Source of the DNA: Pycnopodia helianthoides
Taxonomy: Eukaryota; Echinodermata; Asteroidea; Forcipulatida; Asteriidae
Assembly (NCBI GenBank): GCA_032158295.1
Contig: CM063249.1
Location: 14,302,078 to 14,366,077, forward strand
Reading direction: 5' to 3'
DNA: 64,000 nucleotides
Shown: in pieces, positions 35,901-47,158 of the stretch
How the letters are laid out: every line of letters begins with the position of its first letter
Numbering within the stretch: the first letter of the stretch is position 1
The notes under the pieces: generated by a model
The model's input: only the letters and a program-made list of their open reading frames with translations
Databases searched by the model: none
What the model was told of the DNA's origin: nothing
Program-made: the position numbers and the translations under genes

Positions 35901-38032
35901 TTTGTTGTGAACAAGGCTTTGCATGGGGGGGGGGGAGACACCACAAATAACTGTGGTTACAACAGGGGAATTTCCCCTCAAGAACTGTGTCCTGATTTGT
36001 TTTGAAAAATCCTTCAGTGTGATGATGGTTTGGAATTGCCATAGTTGATGGGACAGGGAGATTAGACTCATGTGCAATAGATAATGTGGAGAACAAATTA
36101 CCGTGGGGACATGCAAATGTCTTCACAAGAACAATGTCCCAGATGTCTGTTTTGCTCAAAATCCCAACAGAGTGTGGATGACCATCACATCATTCTAGTC
36201 GATCATCTAAGAGTGTACTTCTGGAGCTTTGTGTGTCAGTCTGTCTGGTAAATGCAACACCCCAAAGCTAAAGTAAAAACAGATGTGTAGATCAGACATA
36301 CTTCAGACGCATTACAGTCTTGTGTTGTGTCGCATGCGTATTGTTCATAGAGTACAACGCCATGGAGTAAAGGGTGATTGCAAAAGTGACAAACGTTGTG
36401 TTTTTGAAATTAATGCCTGCTGGGGCAGAATCTTCATTGTCAAGTACACATCTTGAGTCATAAAATCTACGTCTGAAGAGTCATGAGTCACAAGAAAAAA
36501 AGAGAGAAGAAAACAAAAAAGAAAAAGAAGAACAAAACGAGACTAAGTCCAACTACCATGAAAGTAATTTAAAGGGGAGCGACATCAGTAATTTCATAGG
36601 GGGAAGGCATTGAAGCCTTTGAGGACCTGTTGGGCTTAGGGAAGAGGAGTTAACTGCAGATCTGCAGAATCCAGGTTCCTCCTGAATAGGTGTTATTTGT
36701 TGTTGCAAGAAGCCCCAAATGGACTGTGTGTTTGATATGTTTGGGTGACCTTAAAGCTAGTTTTTAAGGATGAGTAGGCCGGACATTGTTCTCCATCAAT
36801 CCAACGGAAGACTCCCGAACAATACGGGTGATGCAGCATGGATCCTGCATTCCAGCGTCCCAATTGTGTGGGAAGTGGATCTGTTTTCTTGTGGTTGAGT
36901 AAATACTTCCTGTGCTCATTTCTAAGATTTCATGGAGAAGAACAGATAAATAAGCAGACAAAACTTTTCTCACTATTTTTAGGATACTCTGTGGGCAAGT
37001 CACTGCTCTGGCTATCCTAGACAGGCAAAGAAACTTTATTGAGGAATGAGGTGCATGCTTTTATTGGTTGAAGTTTGCCTTATTGTGATATAGTAAAACA
37101 CATTTTAAATAAGACAAATTTAGGAAATATTCCGGGTTGGTTGGATGGTGTGTTGTTTAACAGCAAGTGTTTGATAAAGTAATTGACTCTTCCAAAAACC
37201 AATGATGTAATGAAACTGTAGTGCATGATACTTTATATTTAAGCTAATAGTTGGTAGCAAAGATCACACAGTGCCACACAAGGTGCAAGATGGCATGGGT
37301 GCCATTTTGTTAAGCAAATCTTTTGTTATGAACATTGATAGCACTGGTCATTCTGCACTGGTCTATTGCATCAAAATAGTTGCTTACTATAATTTTGTGC
37401 ATACTTCACATTTCAGCCCGAGTTGCACATCTTGCACCTGTGGTGCTATACAAACTTTGGTATAGAGAGGGGTGCCTGTCATCCTCATATATGTCATGTC
37501 TTCTTTGTGTTTAAGAACTATCATCCAAAAAACTGAAAATGCAACTGACCAGGGTTCTGCCCTGGATTTCTTGAGTGGCGGAAAAAATGTTTCCCTGGAA
37601 ACCATTGCAAGATGGATTAGTTAGACGGTAGAGGGTAGATCAAAAAAATTGACTCAAAGAAGTACTTCAAATTGACGGCTTTGGATACCTTTTTTTAAAA
37701 CTGGTTAATACCCAATTTTACATTTCGTTGCAATTGCAAGTGTAATTTAAAAATTTAGAAAATGTGTGGTGGTCAGAGACAGAGAAAAATCTGCCAGTGG
37801 TGGTTGGGAAATCCATATAGTTTCGGTGGGTTTTCCCGGCACCAACCACTGCGATGGGCAGAACCCTTGCTGATGATATTATTCTGGCATGTATTGAAAA
37901 GAAACAAAGCATATTACAGAAAAAAGAAGGCAACAATTGAAATGGTTAGTTTCATTGCATGATTCTTGTAAACTGAACAGTTTTTATAATCCTCCCTTTT
38001 ACTATCCCCACCTAATAAGCATATTTGTATAT

Positions 38033-38212
38033 GTAGGATTTGAAACTTTGCATGGTGGAAATACAAGGTTCGCAGTAACACCATGTGCATGATTCTCTCT
38101 TTTACGAGTTGTGGTGGTTAAAAAAACACTCCACAGGTTCTTACAGAACCTCTACAACTCATAAGAGAGATTAATGTACACGGTGTTACCAGAAACCTTA
38201 GTGGACAATTTT
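38033..38212. mobile_element. Fold-back MITE, complete copy
   Basis: The left half ('aaggttcgcagtaacaccatgtgcatgattctctcttttacgagttgt') is the inverse of the right half ('acaactcataagagagattaatgtacacggtgttaccagaaacctt'), around a spacer with 'aggttcttacagaacct'. It is a near-palindromic element of about 180 bp. A half copy lies at 30116-30245. Confidence 0.7.
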
Positions 38213-38902
38213 CATGTGTTTCATAATTTTGAAACTATATCGTTACCTATGGTGTATCATTTCATTATAAAGGAAAACCTAGATCTGATACCCTTGTTGG
38301 GAAACTTGCACCTAGATATCACCCCGGGGGGACTCATTGATAACGCTAAAGCTAGCCCAGGAATGTACTGTATATTGTTTGCATTGATTCAGCTCATTGA
38401 CTTCGACGGAAATGACTGATTTTGCTTGGGTTGCGACAATGGGTATGGCTTGATTAAGCCCGCTTTTCTCCTTCAAACCCCACTTTCTCTATGCTCGGGC
38501 AGTTCTCAACAGTCTGGCAGTTCCGTAGTTTAGTTTCACCTGCTGCTCAATTTGTCTCATTTTACCAAATGGGTGTGAAAGAAGGTTGTATCTAGGGTGT
38601 TTTGTAAGTTTTATTCATTGGTGTGTTGTTTGTATTTTCTTTGGCATGCAGGTGGGAGTTTGGTTTGAGGAAAAAGAACAGCTCATGAGGAGTTGAGGTG
38701 AAATCTAGACAGATCCTCCCTTAGAAATTATTTAGTGCCACTGAAACTTTCAACCAGTTCTGAGGTCCTTAGAATCCCAGACTGAAGTGTCTGGGTTTTT
38801 CACAAGTTATTACAGAGTTTGTATAAATAGCTTTAGTTAGAGAACACACACGTCTTCTTCTTTTCCAAATGACAATCAGATCACCTTTTCTTTCTTTTGC
38901 AG

Positions 38903-39840
38903 TAATATGGAATGCAACCTTGGACCACCTTGATTTCAACAATTTTGCCAAAGAGAAACTTCAGACAGCGGAAATGGCTTGTAACACCAGTTGCTAGCCC
39001 AACAGCACATCATCGTCTTCCAATTCAAGAAAGAAGAAACTGCCAAAAAACACTATCAAATTTTGATGATAATTTTTTCTGCACAATGTTTGGCTGTTTG
39101 GTTCTGTTCAAAGTTCAGGTTTGTATCATAGGCCAAATTTTTGTGTTTGTTTAATCAACACTGTCAACATTGGGCTGTGGATGTAAATTGTTTATGATCA
39201 AAAATTTCTACCATGTTTTTGTGGATTTTTGTCAAAACGTGGATCACCATATTATTTCAAAATATTGTTTAGTTTTTTGTTGTCCATGTTTTGAACTTTT
39301 TTAACATTATTTATTTTTGATATTTTTGTCAACCACAAGTTTATTTTCAACATTTCTCTTTGAATTTCCTCCAAGATTTAAACTTAAAGATTCAGTGTGT
39401 TTTCACAAAAAAATGTTTGTGTAAACAATATGTGACTTTCCAATGTGATTTTTATCCTCTTAGTTTTAATATGATTGAGTGAGTTGTACTTTTTGGCTAA
39501 GTCCTAAAACCTTTGGTGTACAACTGTATAAAATTAAACAATAATGTACACACTTGATGTGTAGATTGGAGTCACAAGAGGGCGCTGTTTCCCTTTTTCT
39601 ATTTTAGTCAGCTTGAAAGACCAAATCGTCCTCTTATCACTAAATGGCCATCTTGTTATGTTCCCTGTTTGCAATAATGAATTTGTAAATCAAAATGCAC
39701 CAGTCTATCTATATTCTTCCAGTCTCATTTCGGTCACATTTATTTCAATGGAAGAAAAACAAGATGGCTGCTGATAAAGGTAGCCTACATAAGTCTTGCT
39801 ATTGTTTATTAGTGTAAATAAAATAGTTTCCACTATCAGT
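38903..39840 (+). CDS. bHLH-zip transcription factor (Max-like), exon D: short tail, stop and 3' UTR
   Basis: A strong polypyrimidine tract (TTTTCTTTCTTTTGCAG) ends at 38902. Joined to exon C (phase 2) it gives AG+T = Ser, then NMECNLGPP and a stop TGA at 38931-38933. The 3' UTR would follow, with a canonical AATAAA at about 39817. This ends the protein about ten residues after the zipper. It would lack the acidic, nuclear-localising tail of vertebrate Max and resemble a short isoform. Exon coordinates beyond the stop are approximate. It could also be one of several alternative last exons (see 50168). Confidence 0.6.
39817..39822 (+). promoter_or_regulatory. Candidate polyadenylation signal AATAAA
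   Basis: AATAAA in 'agtgtaaataaaatag' lies about 880 nt after the exon D stop. It is the first canonical hexamer I noticed in this 3' region, and T-rich sequence follows within 40 nt. An ATTAAA variant lies earlier near 39533. Confidence 0.4.
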
Positions 39841-40167
39841 CCTTTTTTGTTAAATACCTGATTTTCAGTGCTGCATTTCAACTACATCATGAAATCGCTT
39901 CTTCTAAATTAAAAAAAAGTTATTATTATTGGTATTTTTTTAGAAAGCATATTATACATGTACGCATTTAAAGAAAGAAATTGTATGAATGCCAGGAAAT
40001 TTCTATGCAATAAGATGAGCAAAAAGGTGTTGTAAGATATTGAAATAAGTATAATTCTCTAGTTCGGTAATCATGGTGTAGGATTGAGACAGGCTGATTT
40101 ATAATCAGTTGCCTAATAATAAGATGTTGACTCTAAGAGTGCGCAGGACAATGTAAGATAAGCGCCC

Positions 40168-40435
40168 AATTCTTAGGCTCTGCTTAATACCCTGAGCACA
40201 AAAATGGGCTGGTATGGTGGCAGAAAAATTCACATTAACGTATTAAGCATAGGCCTACTTCACAGGTAAACGAGGGACTCTCACTTGTTCACGTGCCTAT
40301 ACTTCATGTTGGACTGCATTCTTTGCTTACACAGCTGCTGCAAAATATTGGCACTAACCTTGAAAGTGGAGAGCTGTGACTGTGAAGGGTAGAATTATTC
40401 GGTAAGCAAAGCCATGAATTTGGGCCCAGTTTATT
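40168..40435. mobile_element. Degraded GGGCCCAATTT-family MITE
   Basis: Left end GCGCCCAATTCTTAGGCTCTGCTTAA and right end GAATTTGGGCCCAG are a worn inverted pair, with 'gtaagcaaa' and 'gcacaaaa' words inside. It is about 270 bp, longer than its relatives. Confidence 0.5.
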
Positions 40436-40449
40436 GCTTTATAATGTTA

Positions 40450-40730
40450 GCTCTGTGAGGGGACGGTACATTATTGATAGACAGAGTAGGGATTGGTAAA
40501 TATCCATACAAAAAAAGGGAAAAAAGTAAAACAGTTATCAGTTTCAATCTGAAAATTCATTGGTTATAAAGTTCAATTCCAGTCACAATTCTCCAGGGAA
40601 GTATAGCCGCCTGACTGTGAAGAAATGATGAAGAAATCACCATTGCCCATTTCAACATACATAGTAGTGTAGGGGATGGGAATTAATTTACTCTTCCCAA
40701 AAGAATGATGTACTGTCCCTTTAACGAGAA
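40450..40730. mobile_element. Possible MITE with GACGGTACATTATTG / GATGTACTGTCCCTTTAA ends
   Basis: The right end GATGTACTGTCCCTTTAA has the inverted form of the TTAAAGGGAAAGTACA style seen at 23219. The left end GGGGACGGTACATTATTGAT is weaker. No frame is present. Confidence 0.45.
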
Positions 40731-41742
40731 CATGATCTCATAGTTATACTTATCACTTTGGTGTTTGGTTTGTTCAAGTACTTTAACATCTTGAGAAATG
40801 TTTATGTCTAGTTTTTATTTTTACCTTTTTGGTGTTCAAAAACAAGGTTTAGCACCTTTCGCTAGATTTTTAAAAAACGGTAGGAATATTTGAATTTGTT
40901 TGGGGGTGTACAGTAGCTCGTAGGAACAAAAAATTCCCTTTAATTTGTTATAATCTTACTATCATACAAGTTTACTTTCAACCTTTTGTCTCAATCCAAA
41001 AAAATTATTTGGTGCTCATGTTTTCATAACTGGAATTTTTTTCATAATCACTGATTCTGCTGCGACTTTTTGCTACACCATAAATTTGCCATACATAAAA
41101 ATACTAATTTATAACATTATCGGCAAACAGTTGCTATAGTAATGATATTTTTTTAGTTAAAATAAACTAGCAAAAAATGTTTTTTTGTGCCTCGGCCTTT
41201 TTATCTACATTATGTTTTAAGGAAAACATATCAACAAATAATGAAAATTACAAAAAATGAATTTAGTATCATTTATCCAGGAATGGGAATGGGAGACTTT
41301 TCACTTGGTGGCAGCAGACTTACTGAGTAAATCCATTTTTCTTGGGAGTGAGCAAATGCTCACAAAACACGTTAATTATGGAAAATTACTTGGTGTATGT
41401 ATCTCTGCTGCCCCTAGTGTCAAATCCTGAAAAATTTGAGAATATCATTAATAATTAAATTATGCATACCCAAATCTTGTTTGTGTTTTGTTTTTGGCAA
41501 AATACATCACATAATTATTTATTAATTTTGTATTTATCAAACATTAAAATTTTGCATATTTACATTATTTGTAAATATTTACTACTCTATGGCAAGTCTG
41601 TTTATTAACAGTTAAAATAGTCATCATTTCCTTCCCAGAAGTCCATTTGCTTAGAAAATTGTATTTTGTACATTTTTTTCTAAATAAATTCAAGAGGTTT
41701 CGTTTTTTGATTCTTATAGATCCACAAAAACTTGCAGAGCTC

Positions 41743-41910
41743 CAGGGCCAAATTTCGAAAACGGCTACTTACCACACATTTGCTAAGCTTAAGAACAAAT
41801 TAGGTTACCAGCCAAATATTAAGCAATGTGCATTGCCCCTTGACTGGTCCCTTGCTTTATCTTGCTGAGCATGCTATATTTGCTTGGTAATGTCAAGAAA
41901 CTGGGCCCAG
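41743..41910. mobile_element. GGGCCCAATTT-family MITE
   Basis: It runs from CAGGGCCAAATTTCGAAAACGGC to GTCAAGAAACTGGGCCCAG. The interior has 'ttaccagccaaat' and 'gcttaag' words as in the other copies. The frame at 41647-41868 is an accident of this element. Confidence 0.65.
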
Positions 41911-41914
41911 AGAA

Positions 41915-44900
41915 GTTTCTTATGCAAAGTCAGAACTTTAACTTTTTTGTTTAGAGCGGCTCCTTTATTCCACCAAGACTTTTGTATTTATAGTGTGAAA
42001 AATGTTGAGCTTATGATGTTAAGTCATGTTTAAGATTACCAAAATAATTTATACTAGCCACCATAATTAGAACTGAATTTCATGCAGGGTGTACTCAGAG
42101 AATAGCTCTTCTAAACAATTAATATAGATGTGGTACGTCCTTTACACAAATCACTAGTTTTTTGTTTACTTTTTTAAAAGTTAGATTTTTAATTATATCT
42201 TCATCGGGGATAAATGTGTTTTTTAAGTTGGTATAACTTTTATCCCAATGAACTTGTATCCTGCAGTGTGTCGCATTGAGATCTGTCCAGACCTATATGT
42301 TGTCATTGCTAAGCATGAAGAATTGTTGTATCCCAACTTAAGGTACCTAGTTGTAGTAACTTTATCCACACCTGAACTTGAGGTTAACATGAGAGGAATT
42401 ATAACTTCCAAGCCCTTGCACAGTTGTACATGATTTGGAACTTATTCCACTATGAACAAATAAGTGGGCAATGTCCTTGCAGTTAGCTAACCCTAACATT
42501 CCCTAACCCTCTTAATATCTAGTTAGGTAATTACCTGATTTTGTCTGAAAGTGCTTATATCATTTGGCCAGGTAATACCAATATTATCCAAGTTCAAACA
42601 ATTAGATGTTGTGAACCATAATTATAGTGGAGTATTTTGAAGTATTAAAATGAGGTTTCTCTACCCAAATTCACTGTGGGGTTCAGAGTGAAGATGGGTA
42701 TTCAAGAGGGGAGTAGCTTACCCTCTTTATAGCCCTTTAAACCATAGAGTTATATAATGGAACTAGAGGGCATAGAAAACCATGTGAAACAACCCGACTA
42801 GAAGCATTTTTTTACCATTGAGAAAATGGTGCTGACCCATCGTATAACACACAGGTCATGCGCCAGTTCACACAACCAACAGTTTGTAAGGGGTAATTTG
42901 TATGTAATTTACCCATAGGGATTTAAACCCATGGTGGGCCAGCGCATTTGAACTCTATGCTTTATACCTAGTAGCAGCCATTTCCCTTTTAACATGTTTA
43001 ATTGAGGGAAGGATGTACAGGTTGGGCATTAATGAGGGTACATGCATACTCTCCTAATGTTTTCATTTGTTAAATAGTCAAGATTGCTAAAATTAATAGG
43101 CACCGTGGATCAAAAATTGTGTCTTATTTAAGATAATTTAAAAACAAAGACCGTTTCTTTCACTCCATACACTACTATTTTCTCTTTAATTGATCAAAGG
43201 GAAACTTTCAGCTAATCTTGCTCACAAGTAAAATATCAAGAGGTTTTTTAACTGAAAAACCTAAGCAAACTTAAGTATGTGAAAACATTTTGGAAGATTG
43301 CGATTTATTTTGTGTCTTTTTTCTTAATCTACTTTTATTCCTTTAGTTTGGGTCTCAGGTTTAATAACAAAATATGTGAATATATAAATAAACCTTGTAC
43401 AAAAACAGCAGGACGGAAAACACATTATTTTCAGGGTGTTTTTTGTTCAACTTCTTTCATTTATGGCATTCCTTCCAAATTCAATTTTGTGTCTTATTTC
43501 ATGTTTCTTAAGAACCAAAAAAAAAAAACACTGTTTTACATTTTGTTACTTATTGGTAGAAGGGCTAACAATGCCTATACATACTTCATGCAAATGCATA
43601 ACTAAAGTAATTTGTGATGTTCACATTGGAGAACAGAAACTAAACTGGCATATGAGCCAAGTAGTTCTTTGGTCATCAGCGGCTTGGCATTTGTGTGAAG
43701 TAAGTACTGGCCGTTTAAATGACTTGATGAAACTTAACTGTTTGATTGTAAATGTACATTGTGTATATAGTAGTGCCATTCTGGAGGCGCATGAGTCAAG
43801 CCTTTGTGTTGCTCGGTTGGCATTTTACTGAAGATCTTATTAAATTGGTCCCTTAGTGGGCGTGATATTTTTAAAACAAGAGTTGTTTTTTATCCTTTGG
43901 CTAGTTATTAAAATGTTGAGCTCCTTCAAGGGTTTCAAGCCTGCAGTAATCACAAAAATTCTGAAATTGTATAAGAAAGATATCATACCAAACATTGTGT
44001 CTGTGGTTCGACTACTGCTCAAGGTGTCCTTGGACTCTTCACTTTGCCAGCATCAAGAGTTGGCTATCAGTGTCGATAGTAGTGGCTTGACCCAACTTAT
44101 CAAGACCCAGATGTAGCTGCAGCAGTGTTTCTAGTCTCAACCAAGATCTTCGGGGCTGCTGCACTGAGGGCTTTGGTTCGAATCCTGCCTGATGTGTCCC
44201 TTGACTATCTCTCAATGAATTGACTCGGCAAGACCATGTAGCTCTAGCAGTCCCACTGAAACTGTGTGCAAGTTTTCCATCAACCCTATTCAGTGCAGTT
44301 TACCAGCAGTGCCCATCTGTGATACTTGTCTACTGACTGAACCAATGAACAGTTTCTTTATCACCTGAATCTTCTTGACTGCTGCACAAGGTCAGTACTT
44401 CAATCTGGGCCTATTTTCTGCTGCAGAACTCATGGCCACCTGTATTCACATTCCTGATACGTAAATTGCTTTTTACCTTGTAGTGTGAACTTTCATTTAG
44501 TATGCAACAGGTAAGTACAAGTATTCTTTTATACAAGTAAGATGTAGGTCAATTCCTCTTTTATAATCAGCTCTGGAGTATGCCAAAAACATAAATCAGA
44601 GAGAAGTTTCAAAGTTTTATCTGGTTTCAGACTTTGTCTTTTAACTGCATGGTGGAAAAAAATGAGGTGTTATTTTCTTCAGATTTAAACAAATCTCACT
44701 CTTTGATCTACATCTCTAGTGCCGAGAATCGCTATCTCCTTTTGCTATTGGACACAGTGAGCATGACAGAAAGTGGCAGCATCATGAAGATCTGAAGAGG
44801 GCAGAGTTTCAGCCGAGAGCAAGTTTGATCAAGGAACATAGTTAACAATAGTACGACAACTTTGATTGAATGCAAGCTAGTAAACAATGGTAGGACTAAG

Positions 44901-45720
44901 TATTGTGTGAAGCTTTGCATGGTGTGGAGAAATAGGAAGAAACTATAAATAAATAAATAGTAAACTTGAGGGACAACCATGCTAGTTGACATTTCGCGAC
45001 CAGCCATTCGAGGGTGGTCACATCGGTTACCAGTAGCCGTTTAATAGCACAGTGCAGAGAGGACCAGTTATCAGAAAAATGATAACGTTGATCCGTACAA
45101 CAATCACAACATTACTCAACTATTTAACTTTTTTTTATTCAAAAGCTTGCCATAGATTTTGCTACACACATTACTAACCAACCACTAGTTAATTAGTGGT
45201 CCTTAATTGAACTTGGTCTAAGGTAAGCACAAATATTTTCTGATGTTTTTAAAGTCTTAATGAGCTGCTTGTGTACTTCTTCTTCGTGCACCTTGTCAGA
45301 TCCTTTGTAGTTGATTCCCTCAAATCAGCTTTCAATGGCTAGTCTATCCAGTCCATCTTTTCAGATATAATGAAAACAAAAATCAGTTGTCGCTTTCCAA
45401 CCATCTCCAACAGCGGAAAAAAAATTACGGAATTGCTATTTAAACCTATTTATAATGTGTTTAGTTGTCATTTAAATGTATTTTCGATGTGTTTACACTT
45501 TTAGATTTTTTGTAATCATCGATCCAAAAAATAGGCCCTTACCTCAAGGTTTTGAAAAACTAGAAACACTTTTGCGTCGCAGCGTGCTTTAATGTGACGT
45601 AATGTGTGGGAGTTAGCTTCACGTAAACAATAGGACATTGCCGTTTGTAGATGGGGATTCGATAGTATGCGAAAGAAATTAGTTAATTAAATCGTTTTTA
45701 CAAAGTTTCTTGGGTGCTGG
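41915..45720. other. Noncoding stretch, nothing firm
   Basis: A minus-strand B-box-like GGGTTTAAATCCC near 42918-42930 hints at a SINE scrap. 44041-44480 is less AT-rich than its surroundings, with several splice-like signals ('ttttctgctgcag' near 44440), but each frame stops quickly. The frames at 43279-43605, 43436-43831 and 43856-44116 have no recognisable domain. Confidence 0.4.
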
Positions 45721-45726
45721 GATAAT

Positions 45727-45983
45727 ATGCCATCATTATGTGCCGTTGGTGGGTGTACGGTGAAATATAAAAATCCAATTTCCCCCGATTTCTAATAATG
45801 GGGATCGTTTTGATCGTTGACAACACTCGATCCAATTGTGAGCTGACCAAAATAATGATTTGCAGCACACATTTCACAGATAACTATAGGAATGATTTGT
45901 CCCAGCGCAGTGGAGCTACAATAATTTGGGCGTCATGGCCTCATATCCCCCTGTTTCAGGATCAGTCAAACCCTTCTTGAACC
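45727..45983 (+). pseudogene. THAP-type zinc finger remnant
   Basis: From an ATG at 45727 one frame reads MPSLCAVGGCTVKYKN then soon stops, and a second frame about 90 nt on reads MICSTHFTDNY. The spaced C-x4-C ... C-x2-H-F pattern with the N-terminal MPS-x-CAVxGC start is typical of the THAP C2CH zinc finger, a DNA-binding domain found in host proteins and P-type transposases. The two parts are in different frames with stops between them, and the conserved W/AVPSIF region is not clear. It is a dead copy, perhaps left by a transposon. Confidence 0.5.
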
Positions 45984-46857
45984 CAAACTTATATTTAAAG
46001 CAAGCCCTTTTTGATAATATCAAAGAAAGTGTGTTTATAAGGCCGGCACAGTAGTCATCAAGTTTTGGCCGACAATCCTTAAGTATGTGTTTACATTTAC
46101 AGGTCAACATCAGGAAGACAAACGCTTGAGGATTAAAAAAAATTGAAGTCAATGCTAGATTTTGAAAAATTGTGTTACATGTTTATTCTCAACTTATATT
46201 TTAAAATCTTGACAAATTATTGGTTGTGCTGTTAACAATCATCTGTGTTAAATCAATCTTACAGAAAAATTAGGTACACCACTTGTATGGTTAGCAAAAA
46301 CTGTGCTCTTTCCATTGCAATGCTTACATACTGCACAGTGGTATAAAAACACGACTCCCACACATGAGGTCACACAGATTTTGGACGTCACAGGGCTTTT
46401 CGCGAAACTAAACGAAAAGCAACATTGAGTCGTGGTCAAAAAAGTTTTCATTTTTTTGTATTTATAAAACATTTTTATTCGATGTGAACTGTATGTCTGT
46501 ATTCATTGTGCGCTTGTAAATGAATTTCAGCAAATAATACATTTTCTTTACTCTCGTTCAAGTAGCTCTTTAAGATCTTCTAAAATCCGTATCACCCTCA
46601 GCATCCATCTGTAGTACCACATTTCCATACCTTCGAGTCTTTTCCGACTATTGAAACTGTATTTACCGAAATGATGCAAACATTTCTGATTGTCAGTGTT
46701 TCTTTTATCTTTTTCTTATTAGGGTGAGTTATACATGTACCTTGGACTTGTTCCAATATTATAAACAGGATGCCACAGGACCAGACTGAGATACCTGATT
46801 ACAAAGGTACTATTATTATTATTATACAGACAGTCTTCTGATGATGACTGGAGTCTT

Positions 46858-47158
46858 TTAACATGTTGACTGCTGGTCATATAATTCGTAGTGCGTTCCC
46901 ATTTGCCAAGTGCGGTGCGCATGCGCACATAAGTGCGGTGCACATGCGCGCATACCAAAAAGGTACGATACAAAAAACAAAATTGAACATACACATTCTA
47001 AGGATGTATGTCCTCACCACTGCCAGAAGCATATGTGTTGCATGCTCAGTGATGCCAGTGTATTTAAATACTAATACAAGCCCTTTCATTCTCTGCGAGT
47101 ATACTCGTAGTAGAGAATCCATCTAACCTGTTACTACAAATTCACTTGTAGGCGGCAG
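46858..47158. mobile_element. piggyBac-type MITE with CACGTTGACTGCCG ends
   Basis: The left end is TTAACATGTTGACTGCTGG. The right end, best seen in the duplicated copy at 48570-48586, is GGCGGCAGTCAACGTGTTAA. In this first copy the last 13 nt (TCAACGTGTTAAG) are deleted between two AG dinucleotides. Inside is a short tandem pair 'agtgcggtgcgcatgcgc / agtgcggtgcacatgcgc'. TTAA at the ends points to the piggyBac superfamily. A relative lies at 8690-8812. Confidence 0.65.

Larger units (their letters stand above)
33261..38902 (+). other. Intron between exons C and D (about 5.6 kb)
   Basis: Donor GTAGGT at 33261, acceptor TTTTCTTTCTTTTGCAG at 38902. A CT-rich microsatellite lies just inside at 33286-33322. 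It contains a MITE at 35547 and another at 38033. 33650-35540 and 35910-38030 show nothing else recognisable. The 37413-37455 segment has splice-like borders but no conserved sequence. Confidence 0.7.

Noticed and set aside
37413..37455. Exon-like segment between 'cacatttcag' and 'gtatag'
   Set aside because: It would extend the frame from exon C in phase, but the acceptor tract is weak, the donor is poor, and the peptide resembles no bHLHZip tail.
38912..39154. 80-codon frame starting in exon D in a different frame, with a basic stretch
   Set aside because: It is out of phase with exon C splicing. The in-phase reading stops after ten codons, so this frame lies in the 3' UTR and has no domain similarity.
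42261..42342. Segment between TATCCTGCAG and GTACCT considered as an exon
   Set aside because: In the phase required by exon C it reaches a stop after three codons, and the pyrimidine tract is poor.
46719..47126. Cys/Arg-rich frames on both strands
   Set aside because: They lie entirely within the TTAA-type MITE.
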